Below, in pieces: positions 36,780 to 48,700 of a DNA stretch of 64,000 nt. The stretch covers positions 62,001-126,000 of the forward strand of contig JBAMDO010000093.1 of the NCBI GenBank assembly GCA_037074765.1, in the 5' to 3' direction. The notes under the pieces are model-generated. The model did no database searches. It was not told where the DNA came from and saw nothing but the letters and a program-made list of their open reading frames with translations. Origin of the DNA: Mansonella perstans (Eukaryota; Nematoda; Chromadorea; Rhabditida; Onchocercidae). The position numbers and the translations under genes are program-made. How positions within the stretch are numbered: position 1 is the stretch's first letter; the number at the start of each line of letters is the position of its first letter.

Positions 36780-39131
36780 TTAAATCACATAACAAACAAT
36801 GACAACATTTTCCACTAAATATGGTAGTCCGGTATTTCAGTCAAGTATCGTGGCATATATGCGTAATGGATGCATTCTTGCCTGATCTCAGAAACCAAGC
36901 TCTTTCAAGCCATTATATGTCGATACACTAATCTTATTGTAATTCTTTTTATGCTTTAATCAAAATTACTTTCACTGAATTAAAAATCTCTTCCATAAAC
37001 TTAAACAGAATTTGCAACTAGATCTTTGTCAAATTTTCAATTTAACTCCATCATATTTCACTCTTACATTACACCACTGGCACGACAACATGTTGCAATG
37101 CAAGCGGAATTGGCACAGATCAATGATTAATGGTGAACAATATTTCCGAGTCCGAAAGATATAGATGAATTAGATTAAATCAATGCAATCTTCAATAAAC
37201 CAACATCGGATTGTGCCTTACTTTGACTAAGCTCACTGTCAAATTTAACAAAGTCCACTTGGCTTACTTTCATTTAGTATCTGATGATTATTCACAATTT
37301 TCAACTGATCCATTTCTTTGTTCACTTATTCATTATACATAAACTGCAAACGATTATTAGAATGTGTCAGAAAACTGCATGCACTGATGAGAGATGCATT
37401 CAAATGTGAATTTTATTACATCAAGTCGTATCGGGCATGCAGTTGCTCTGGATTAGAATCTCTCCAGCACTTCCTCATCGCTGTACATTCAAACGATTGG
37501 TGTGCAAAACTCACTTTTTGATTGATTATTCCTTGATTATTTCAAATATTTCGAAAGATTAAATTGCTCGCATTTTTGACTGATTCATTCCTGAATTAGC
37601 TATTGAAGCACTTTTGTTTCATATGTTTAGTAATTTTTTTGAGCATTTACTTGTCCAGTTTAATTATCTGTAGCCTTAAAGAAACAAAAATCACTTCAGT
37701 GATCAAACAGGGAAGACGAAAAGAAATGATTTACCTAACCTTTATAAAGTTGAATTTTGATATAAAACCAACTTATCATTCATTTTTTGCTATCAATCAT
37801 CCTTAAATACTGTCAAAATTGAAATTCTCAAACGTTCTGCTTCTCTTTAAGACAAATATTGCTATGCTATAATTACTAGTGCTACATTCATTATATGAGT
37901 AAGTATGACCAACGATATTTTGTAGGTTCACTCAAAAACATCATATTATTAAAAAATTTAGCTTTCTATCAACTTGTGAAACGATCAGAGTTGATATGTC
38001 TGCAACAGGATAATAATTCTGTTCTCTCAGGAAGATCCTCATGCAGGAAACAACATATCAGATCTGGCTAATTTCATTATCTGCTTTTTTTAAATGACAT
38101 TGTTGAAAAACTTCGATAAATTTGAGTGCATAGGGACTGTCATTTTTATCCATCACAGGAAAAGGAAAAAGAGCAGTGGAGAAGATAAAGACAGAGAGCT
38201 GTGCAAATCAGGTCAGTTCAGTTCAAATTTCCCAAATTCACTGTTAAATGTGTGGATTGCTGAGAAAATAAAACAAATTCTTAACGATGTTTCGAAACCC
38301 TTACTACTGTTTTCATTTCTGATTTATAACAATATTCACTACTTCTTCGAGCTAATTCATAACAATATTCACTACTTCTGAAATCTTTTATTACAAGTTT
38401 TTAAAATTAGCAGGGAAGCTTGAAGTTTGGTGTAGTCCTGTTAGTTTTAACATAATTTTCAAGAGTTTACGAAATCTTTTTGATTTATATTCAGTTCTAA
38501 TAAGTTTTGCAGTAACTATTCTATGTCAGATTTATTCTGTTTTTCATTTCCGAATCACTTGAAGATTCCGTATTTATTCTATGGATACCAAGTGGCATTA
38601 ACTACCGACCTATAGGACTATTTGCAAATCATTTCTAATATTTACATTATGCGCTGTCCTTGTTCTATTCTGAACCGCACTTTTTTATCCTAGTAATCGA
38701 ATGATAAATTGCGGAAATATGCCTAATTTTTCTTTTGTCAAAAAAATTTGAGCACCAAATAGTTTCAGGTGATCATTATTGGTAACGTTAAACTTGTTTA
38801 TTAAGCTTAAATAAATTAATTCAATTATCGATGAGTCATTATATCGCTGTCACTGAGGCGGATTCCACATTTTTATCATTCGAAATTTAGGAATAAGCTA
38901 TCTACGCTTTCACATGCTCTTAGTAAATTTATCGATATTTTGCACTCATGATTTCTTTCTTACGCTTCAAATTGCTGTATCAGCATTTTCATTCCTGAAA
39001 TAGATTTTGAAGAACTAAATTGTTGATGCAATAATTCTTCAAATCCCCTATTAAACTATGTCTCACATCCTTTGCACAGTACTTTGTGAGTTGTTTGAAA
39101 TAACCACTATGCTTTTGCAGGCTGTTAATCT
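36780..39131. other. spacer between LBP B and C
   Basis: 2.3 kb, AT-rich, with only short open frames and no protein-like stretch that joins in phase. A short direct repeat (ATAACAATATTCACTACTTC) occurs at 38328 and 38360. Nothing else supported. Confidence 0.5.
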
Positions 39132-40630
39132 ATGAAGCCAAGCTTCTCATGGCTGCCATCATTGCTGTTACTTACTTTCCCTTATTCATTTTCCGATTCC
39201 AGAAAACTGCCCAGAGTATTTTTTGGAAGATACACGCTAGAAAAATCTATTAATTTGGATGAATACCTTACTGCTCGAGGTTTGCTACATTCATCAGAAT
39301 ATCGATTATTCGTACCGTTGACCTTTAGGATCGTGCGATACAATCTTTACAATCAACAGCATTTGCCGTCTACTACAAATGAATATCAATTTTTTCTTGG
39401 GTATCAAATACTGATTTGAGAACAAGAACATACAATGCAATCAGCATCCGAAATAGCATAGTGCACTTTTAATTTGGACAATTAAATTTTAATTATCGCG
39501 TGAATAAATCATATCGTATCTTAATAATCAAGAATTCCAATCATAGACATTATGTCCTCTACAATTACGAACTTTTTTTAGGCTATAAATGGCTTACACG
39601 TCGACTTATCCTGATAGCAAGTGTCACGAAGGTAATTAGAAAAGCAGCTTCGGGGCTGCCTTTGCGGTACGATATGGAAACTCTCACATGGAAGAAGAAT
39701 GTGCTTTACACGGATTTCGAGCTTGGTACTGCTTTTCTAACCGACCACTTGGAGGATGGCTTATTTAATGTATGCTGTTCATATCGTATCATTTGTACAA
39801 ACATACAACCGATTGTTGCATAAAATTAACTGCACAAATTTTACTTCAGTAATTTAACATTATCACGAACAGTGCACTTAATTATTTTTTCTTCCATTTT
39901 TTCATGAGCTACTGTAGTGAGGCTCACTGTCGAAACGGAAATGTCTTTTTGTACAATAGCTTTAGGAACCGCACACAGCTTTCTGTTAAAATACCAGAAG
40001 TTTATTTGGAGGACTGAAAATCACTTCATGGACTACTTTCTACAGTTTTCTGGGATTTCCAGATTACTAAATGCCTCTAAAATATTTATTGCTCTACTTA
40101 AATGCGCAGGATGAAAAGCTGTAGAAGGCACTACACTATACTCTAGTGTAATTTAGACACATGTATCTGATAGTAGATGATAATTTCAGCGATAAAAAAA
40201 TATGCGTCATTTATAGGTAACGATAAACATAAATCAGAATAGAACAGTGATGTCAGAGGATGTGGTACCTGTAGAAAATCCCGAAGACCATGAAACTTTT
40301 CAATATACTCGAGAAGATAATTATCTAATCATGGTATGTTTAGTATCCCAGTTAGATATACTAAATCTACTTTCTGGATAAAATGTAATTATCTGTTTTT
40401 AAAAAAGTAGTGGCGGTCAGTAAATTTTAAAAGCAACGGTTTATTTTTATACATTACTCATCCTGAAGTGTTGTTATTTTAGACTAAAATTTATCCGATC
40501 ATAAATTTTCGAATAGATTAATCTATTTAACGGAATATTTCAGCGTACCACGTGGAAAGGCGTAAGTGCAACCGGTTTCTATCGACAAGTGTGTTCCTAC
40601 GACATAAATAATCATTCTGAGTTCTGTTAG
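39132..40630 (+). CDS. secreted fatty-acid-binding protein, LBP type (copy C, divergent)
   Basis: Third tandem lipid-binding gene. Four exons in phase: 39132-39279, 39582-39769, 40217-40333, 40544-40630, about 179 residues. The signal peptide is MKPSFSWLPSLLLLTFPYSF. The barrel follows with LPRVFFGRYTLEKSINLDEY, YKWLTRRLILIASVTKVIRK and LTWKKNVLYTDFELGTAF, then VENPEDHETFQYTREDNYLI. Exons 2 and 3 have exactly the same lengths as in copy B (188 and 117 bp). The C terminus differs: where B has KRYYKKE this copy has TGFYRQ, so the ligand-binding arginine is lost, and an extra tail with two cysteines follows (VCSYDINNHSEFC). An added N-linked site (NRT) lies in exon 3. All splice sites are intact, so it reads as a diverged working gene. 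Confidence 0.9.
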
Positions 40631-40823
40631 ATTTCAATCATTCTGTTCAAATTTTCCTCTATACACAGTGGCATATACCCTATCGCAGCGGTTTCATGTC
40701 CATTATACCTTCACGTATCCTGCAGAACGGATCAGCTGCACTAGAACGTCCAACTTGTAAAAGTAGTTCAACAAATTTTTTGACGAAAAAAAGGTGATGG
40801 AAATGCTGCTTGCAACTGCGAAG

Positions 40824-41351
40824 TCATGGGAATGATGTAAATTTCAAGTCTAAGTTCAGCCAGTGCATGAGGTCTGTCCTTTGAATAATTTTTCTCATTT
40901 CTTTTGCAATGAGATCTTGAGCTGTTATTGACCTCAATTTTGTAACTCTGTATTTTCGGTCATTTATTTACTTCTGTAACAACTTTGTTAATTACTTATA
41001 ATGAATTGTAAAATATTCCTGATATATATAATTGATAGCACAAGATTAATTACTATTAAGTTATGGTGATCAACTATTTACTGCATAGATCTTCCAAATA
41101 AATTCATGATCCCTGAACGGAAAACATGTGGAAATGTTAATCAAATAAAAAAAAGTTGTACTGAAGTAGCTGAGCGTGTCACTGATCGAGTTTGGCATAA
41201 AAACATAGCTAAAGCTCACTTTAGAATAAGAGATGTGAAATTCACTTTCTGGACCTAGCGAAGGATAAATTCGAATATGAATGATTGTCATCGGAACGAG
41301 ACGTGAAACCACAATTTGAATCAATGAAATCACAAACCACAATGCATGCAT
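40824..41351 (-). CDS. predicted small secreted protein, unrecognised
   Basis: Two exons in phase: 41351-41162 and 40921-40824, joined by a 240-bp GT-AG intron (donor TTCA|GTACAA, acceptor AATAACAG); about 95 residues. A clear signal peptide starts it (MHALWFVISLIQIVVS), followed by RLVPMTIIHIRIYPSLGPES, SKVSFSYVFMPNSISDTLSY, and a charged C-terminal exon LIAKEMRKIIQRTDLMHWLN ending in FTSFP. No family is recognised. It is convergent with LBP copy C, 190 bp away. The upstream acceptor is weak (ATTGAAG just before the ATG), and expression is unproven. Confidence 0.45.
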
Positions 41352-44300
41352 TTTCTTCAATCACAAAAAATCTTATCGAAGAATTCTTTTTTGTTTTCCA
41401 ATTCTTTTATAAAATCACAAGTTACAGTTTGAAGATAGTCAGTTACCGTCTTCCATAATCAATAGGCTATAATTCAAAGCGCAATACAGATTTCAGGACC
41501 GATTCACAATAGTTTGGCTTTTAAAAATGTCATATGAACAGCTGCTTGCATACGCTTTTTGCTGTTTCTTCGAGTTATCTGCCCAAAGCTATTAAATGTG
41601 CTAACGGCAAATGTTAATATTTTCTACGAAAATGAATCAAATTTAATATTCCTACTGACAGTGTAGAGCCAGTCCTCAAGAAGCAACAACAGATCGCTGT
41701 CATCATTATTGTTCACCCAAAACTACTTAATTGCTTTTCTAAATATTCATTCGTTTCGATTCGAGCCGTTACATTCTGTTTCATAGCAGACTATGTTTAA
41801 TCGTAATTATTAAGCCGTATACTGAATGATGATCTCGGTTGCTAGTCTATCTGAGTAAGGCTGTGTCATTCCTTTGACCACTATTCGATAATTAATTTAT
41901 TAAGCATTGCGACTATTCTGAAAATTTCGCTAATACGCAGCTGCAAGAATATTCGAATTTCTATAGCCATTATCAGACTATAAATTTACTACTATATTAC
42001 TAAAGTTTTAATCAAAATTTGATTATTTTGCCTTAGTACATCATGGTGATCGTGCCATGCCCTGAAGCTATCTATTGAAACCTTGTCTCTGCAGATAAAA
42101 AATAACAATATCGCATCTTTGCTTACTGACTAGATTGAAAAGGTGAATTTTAGAAAATTGTCAAATCAAAACGCTCATAAAGTTATTTATCCGATCATTG
42201 GTATTCCATGATAGATTACGTAAATGCGCAAAGAAGAGCTTCACATAATTATTTGCAAAATAAGTGCTGCAATGTAATACGTTCAATTTCCAGATCAATA
42301 TATTTCGATCAGATTGCTTGTTTGTTTATAAGATTTCAGAGATGAAGACAAGATTTCTAAGAATAAAGTTAATTAGGATGTAGTTAAGAATATGAGAAGA
42401 CATTTAAAGATCAATTCATGTTCACATTGTCGATAACAATATAGTGATGCTAATCATAGCATTTTGTTCCCTTCGTCAGAGCGAGATACTCTGATTTCAA
42501 AAAATATGTCCCGTTTGTATGGGAATACTAGAATCTTAGAAAGAACTTTATTTTACGTCCCTGGATTTTTATATCTATTCAAGGGATGAAATACATTTGT
42601 GAGAAAACAAGCCTTTTGCTGACGATGATTAGCGTAAATAAAGTAATTTTAAGGAAGCAAGAATCATAAACAATACTAACTTGCTTCTTAATTTAAGCAC
42701 TAGTTTCCCAGCTGTCACAGTTATTCCTTTTCTTAGTCACAATCTAATTTGATATGAACAATTCAGGAAAACAATATTTGTTGTTTCGCATGTTGCACGT
42801 TAGCTCTAAAATTCAGAAGTGATTATACCCGTAATGAAGTAATCAAAGGTTTTCGGTCATAAAAATTATAAATTCCAAAAAACTGCAGTCAAATAAAGTC
42901 CTGCAAATGTCATTGTAATGCATATCTCAATGTGAATTAGTCCGCATTCTTAATTAAATCATCGCATTCCCTAATTAAATTAACGTATTCCCTAATTAAA
43001 TCATTCGTCATTGCAAGCCAACCAATTTAAACTACTAGATTTATGATGGTATTGGATGTGAACAATTACTTGAAGATAAAAATCAATGTATTTATCTGCG
43101 GTGTGTTACCGATGACCACAATACAACGGTAAGACGGTCTCCAGAGAAGTCACAAATCTTCCTGAGTGTTTGTGCTTGATCTGCGTCAAAATTTGTTCTA
43201 TCTTAACTATAATTTGTTTTTCTTTTGCAAATGCAAACTTTTTGACTGATCATTATCATGATGTAACTTGCATGGAATTGTAACATTAAACTATCATCTG
43301 TATAGATGAATTTCTTTGGATGAGTTTTTTCTTTCTAGCTAATAATTTAGACTAGCAGTGGTCAGTTAAAAAAGCGGAAATGTCGAAAATGCGAATTCTA
43401 TTTTTACATTTAAGTTTCTTTGAAAAGAGTTACTTCGATTCGATAGCTCAGCAAATCAACGCATAATTAGAAATCATTTGTAATTTAATGTATTTGCATT
43501 AGAAATGATTAGGAATGCATATGCAGTTCTTTGAAACGGCATTGATTCCCAATTAAGCATTTAAGAAACTGAAAACACGGGATAGGTTATTTTGCGATAT
43601 AAGCGGAAAATTTGCATTCGGAGCTCATTGTTTACTAACTACAGCAGCGTGAGCATCGCAATTCCAGCAAATTTATACTCTACACTTTCAGTACATATTC
43701 GAATAGCAAGCAATCGGAATACAAAGACAAATGCAGCACAGTATTTTATACTATTCGTGTCCATTATCAGTGTTGATTAGATAATCGAAAGTGATTCATT
43801 TACTTCATTGGAAAATATTAATGTTTTCCAGTATTGCAGATTGCATGTCAAGCATAAAATTCGCAATGACTTTGCTAGTTTGCTGGAAAGGATATCTGTG
43901 AAATGTATATGCTAACTTTATCTGATAAAGATAATTTCTATTTTCCAGTTATTAGATTTAAAGTTCCAAAAATTAAAATGCTTGATAGATTTATTGACTT
44001 TGCAGCATTTAGACATATGATACTTAATGTTTTGATGAATGTTGCTGCAACTGATAATAGTTCGTTAAGTATAAAAGAATTATCACTAATCAATATTTGA
44101 ACATCAATAGTTTTAAAGATTTGTGGAGTAGAAATTCAATTTATAAGATTGAATTAAATGCGAGAAGATAGTTTGAACACAGTTTTCTTAACAACAATTT
44201 GCATGTTCTTATTTTACAATGAAATATATTTGTTCATTAAAATAGGACTGCTGAAAATTAGTGTTTTTCTGATCTCTGAACTATTGTTTTGCTAAATAAA

Positions 44301-44475
44301 ATCAATTTCATTATTATTTTTCTTTATAATTATTGCTCTGTTTTGTTTCAGATATCGTTTAGTACTTCTTGGCTCATTAAACAGCAATTTATATGTGCTT
44401 TTTGCATGCTTAGTTCTAGGATTGCGAAATATTGGATACATTTGAAATGCTTGCTTAGCGAGTGAGCAAAATTGA

Positions 44476-44811
44476 ATCAATTACAACTTCATTTTGAGCA
44501 GCAATCAGTTACAACTTCATTTTGAGTAGCAATCAATTACAATTTCATTTTGGATAGCAATCAATTACAATTTCATTTTGGATAGCAATCAATTACAATT
44601 TCATTTTGAGTAGCAATAAATTACAACTTCATTTTGGGTAGCAATAAATTATAACTTCATTTTGGGTAGCAATAAATTATAACTTCATTTTGGGTAGCAA
44701 TAAATTATAACTTCATTTTGAGTAGCAATAAATTACAACTTCATTTTGGGTAGCAATAAATTACAACTTCATTTTGAGTAGCAATAAATTACAACCTCAT
44801 TTTGAGTAGCA
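44476..44811. repeat. 28-bp minisatellite, exactly 12 units
   Basis: Twelve contiguous 28-bp units of the form ATAAATTACAACTTCATTTT followed by GGGTAGCA, 336 bp in total with no length change. Sequence variants sort into two blocks: ATCAATTAC units first (1-5) and ATAAATTA(C/T) units after (6-12). Confidence 0.95.
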
Positions 44812-45578
44812 GTATTACATGGTATTGCAAGATAATTCAAATTATATTTTAATAAATTGAAAAACATGCGTGTAAAGACAGTACTGTGAAATTTAGCAAG
44901 CCTAAGTTAACATAATAATACAGTAGTGGATCCCAAATGCTATAAATAATTAATGCAGAGGTTGATAAGAGTCGCTTGAGCCATCAAAATTTGCCAGAAC
45001 TGTTATTATTAGAAATGGCGAGCAACATCTGGCCACAAATGTTATATCAATTTCCGGGTAATTCTACTAATTTCCGCTGTGGTTAAGACTCTTGAAAGAT
45101 TCCTTTAACTGCGATAACACATAATCAATTATGAAAAGGGTATCCATGCGCCCTTGACGGCTGTTGTGCTATATTCAAAACAAATCATTGTCCATATCAT
45201 TCACAGACAGGTGAAACACTTCATATGCAGGTTTTTTTTTTTCATCTACTTTTCCATTTTGTCATTGGTCAGTGAATTTTGGCCCAAAAAGCATTTGTTC
45301 ATAATTACATTAGTGAACCCAATACATCACATGCTCTCATTTGCAAAAATCTTCTTAAAACATGAATTTCTTCTTCTTTAATTCCATTGCTGGTTTAAGC
45401 ATTGCTATTATCAATCTTTAAGCCATTTTCACAGTAATATTTTCTTCTTCTATTTATATTTCATTTCATTCTTTTCCCTTACCTGTATTTAAATTTATTT
45501 CTAAATTTGATATTTTGATTTCTTCTCTTGAGAATAAATACTAAATCTCTGGTGAAAAGTGACAGCCTCTGGCTTTTA

Positions 45579-45730
45579 TGTCTTTAACAACTTAGAAAAG
45601 AATAAAGAATGCTGGAAGGAGAAGTTTTGAAGAAGTTTCAAGTAATAGATGTCTTTAACAACTTAGAAAAGAATAAGGAATGCTGAAAGGAGAAGTTTTG
45701 AAGAAGTTTCAAGAAGTTTCAAGTAATAGA
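45579..45730. repeat. ~71-bp tandem duplication
   Basis: Two adjacent near-identical copies beginning ATGTCTTTAACAACTTAGAA; the second carries a further internal AGAAGTTTCA duplication. Confidence 0.88.
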
Positions 45731-48700
45731 AATTTTTCGTTTGTTTTGAGCAAGTTATTCTATATAAAATTATAAAAGTATGTTAGAGTTAGTTTGTGTT
45801 AATTTATTGCATTAGTTTTGTTTTTTCATTTTGTAATTAAGAAAGAATATGCTGTGAAGCTAGTTTGTCGACCACGCATTTCTTACGTTTGTCTTATGTC
45901 CCAATAGAAATATAACATTTTATTCTCTAGGTGATATACTACTGAAAAATCAAGCTGATCTCAGTAAAACAAGTTAGTAGGAAAGTGTTTGCATTTGCAT
46001 TTTATTCTTATCACTCCTGCATTATCTTTACTGCGAAAAATAATATATGCTTTTTATGTTTCAATACATTTTATTGTGCCCATAATTCTCTCTTTGCATT
46101 TAAATGCATAAACATAACTCAGTAACAATGAGCTAAATTTTAGAAATATCTTTTTCATTTTTTTTTTAAAAATATCTTTTTTTAAGTTGGTAAACCCATA
46201 TTATTTCATTTGTTTCAACATACTCGGTGAAATATTTCCAAATTAACGAATTATTTGTAAATATTTTAGTTTACCGATCCGTGAAGTTACTAATGAACTG
46301 CATTTTATTTGCTGTACTCACAATCTTTCCTTAACAATCGAATTCAAAGTTTCAGGAAATGGGGCATTTAATTATTAAATGAGACAGGAATAAGGACTTG
46401 ATCGATTTCAGCTGTTATGTAATTTATGTTATATCAGTAGGACTTTATAACCATCCAATCAGCTCTTAGAAACATAATTTGAAATTTCAGTGGTCGTTAA
46501 GTTACTTAATGTGTCATAGATCTTGGCTAGTAACGCGCTCACAACTATTTTCATCTCTAGCGACCTTGCTGAACCAGCGCTATAAAATACGTCCGTAGAA
46601 TCTCAGAATTTTCGAAGTTGAATTTAATCCAAAAAATAGGAGCATGTAGAAGATAGAAAAAGCATGAAATTGTATCCGGTATTCGCAGAATATCTTTACT
46701 GTTTCCGTAGTTCAAGTTCTTGCGAATAAAATTGACGAAGTTTACCAAAACAAGCTTCCATGCTGTCATTTTTTTTTTTCATTCCTTCCACATTTTGAAA
46801 AAAAGAGAAGAATGAATTTTGACTTTTCTTTGCGTCATTTTTATTGTCTTTGCTTAAGTTCATCTTATATTTTTTTCTTAAACCAAAGAGCTTTTAGAAG
46901 TTTGAGTTGAAATCATTAATGGAGGGACATTCGCTATTACATGAAATATGTGGCTCAGGCACGAAGCCTTGAAATACTTTTTTTATTAGTGCTTAATTAC
47001 TAAATATTGATTTGAACATATTATAATTCACTGAGGTTCTCTCTTACCATTTTGAACTTTATTTGTATTAGTTGGCAACATTCTAATCCACTTTTACTTG
47101 GCTTTCATATTCGTTGATTGTATCAATTCAAGTCCAGAAAAATGTTAGAAAAAATCATTGCATTTATTGTAGACAGCCAAATTTGAAATAATATGGAAAT
47201 ATTGGCCAAGATATGCTTTGGTGATTATAATTTAGACTGGGAAAAAATTGCTATAATTTTATGCCTACAAAAATGCCAAGGAAAGTCATAGCGAAAATAT
47301 TTATTTCGACAGAATTTCAAAATTTTCCCATTTGATTTGAAATGAAAAATTCTCTTTACCGTTATTTTATTTAAAATAACATAAAAGAAAGATAAGTAAT
47401 TATTGGAGAACATAAAGCAAGAAATGAGCATTAAAATGAAGCGAAAAATAGCCCATTCATCACATTTATATTTCTGTTTTCTAATACAAAGCAGCAAATT
47501 TCAGCAATGCGAAAACTCAATTAGCTTTGCACTAATCCAATAATGATCTGTCCCATAAATAAATAGCCAATATTGCACATCATTATAATTCTTATTTCTG
47601 CTAATCATTTATTGTTTGCTGTAGCTTTTATATTTATTTTAGAACTAAGAAAATAATGCTAGACAAGAAGTAAATTTAATAGATTTCACTTTTTTTCTTT
47701 GAAAAATGAAACTAATCATAATGAGTCAAAAACTGTTAATGATAATATAGCATTCTTGCTTTACATATCAGACCTTCGAATATATGAAATATAATAACTT
47801 ACATTTTGCGGTCGTAAATGGGTTGATAGTTATAAAAAAGAAAATTTAAAATGAGTAACTTGGGTACTTTTCAATTATTTCATAAATTGGATTTGGAACG
47901 TACAGCTAGTTGTAATTTATATTACAGTCCAGATACAATCCAGATACCAATTATAATAGAACAACGAGCGAAAGTATGTACGTATTAATATAACGAATCA
48001 AAAAATAGGATTAAAGAGGAGTACGAAGGATGTCATGATAATACAAAAAGATTATTGGGCGCTAAATCAAGGCGAAGAATAGTAGTAGAAATGATAGAAG
48101 GTAAAATTGTTTTAAAACTAATAATAATCTAAGCACAATTAGAGAGTTTTTACATGGGTGTGAATTGTTTGCAATGAATTAACAAATCAGATTACTGAGA
48201 GTTTACAAGAAGTGACAGTGTTTATATTATAGTATTATTAATATATCAGTTTACAAAAATAGACTTAAACTCACGATTTTTTGGAAACAAAATAATAAAT
48301 CGCACTGTGATAGATTTCGATAAATCATATAGTTGTTAAAAATGATTAAATAAGGAAATAAATCACTATGTGATATTATAACATTATTAACATATAAGTA
48401 TCAATTTTACAATCTTGTCGAAATAATCACAGCACAATATGAACTGGCTTGTGCCAAACACTTTGTAGTAGAATTATTTTGGTTTTCCCGACACTTACCG
48501 CTTTACGCGAATTCACTGTGGAATTCAATGCCATCCATCCTACCGTTGTTCCATATTTCAAGCAAAGTGATCAAGTGAATAAGCTCAACAAATGGAGCTG
48601 TTTTATGAACTTCCGATAATCAGAAAAAATGCCATTTTGACGCCTCGTTTTTCTTCATTTTTTACAGTAATAACGAAACATTTCCAAATCGGACTGTGGA

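Noticed and set aside
43640..43775. Minus-strand signal-peptide-like frame (MDTNSIKYCAAFVFVFRLLA)
   Set aside because: No downstream exon joins in phase, so there is no supportable gene model.
46557..46769. 70-codon minus-strand frame starting MTAWKLVLVNFVNF
   Set aside because: Protein-like composition, but no acceptor before the ATG, no neighbouring exon that joins convincingly and no recognised domain; left out as probably chance.
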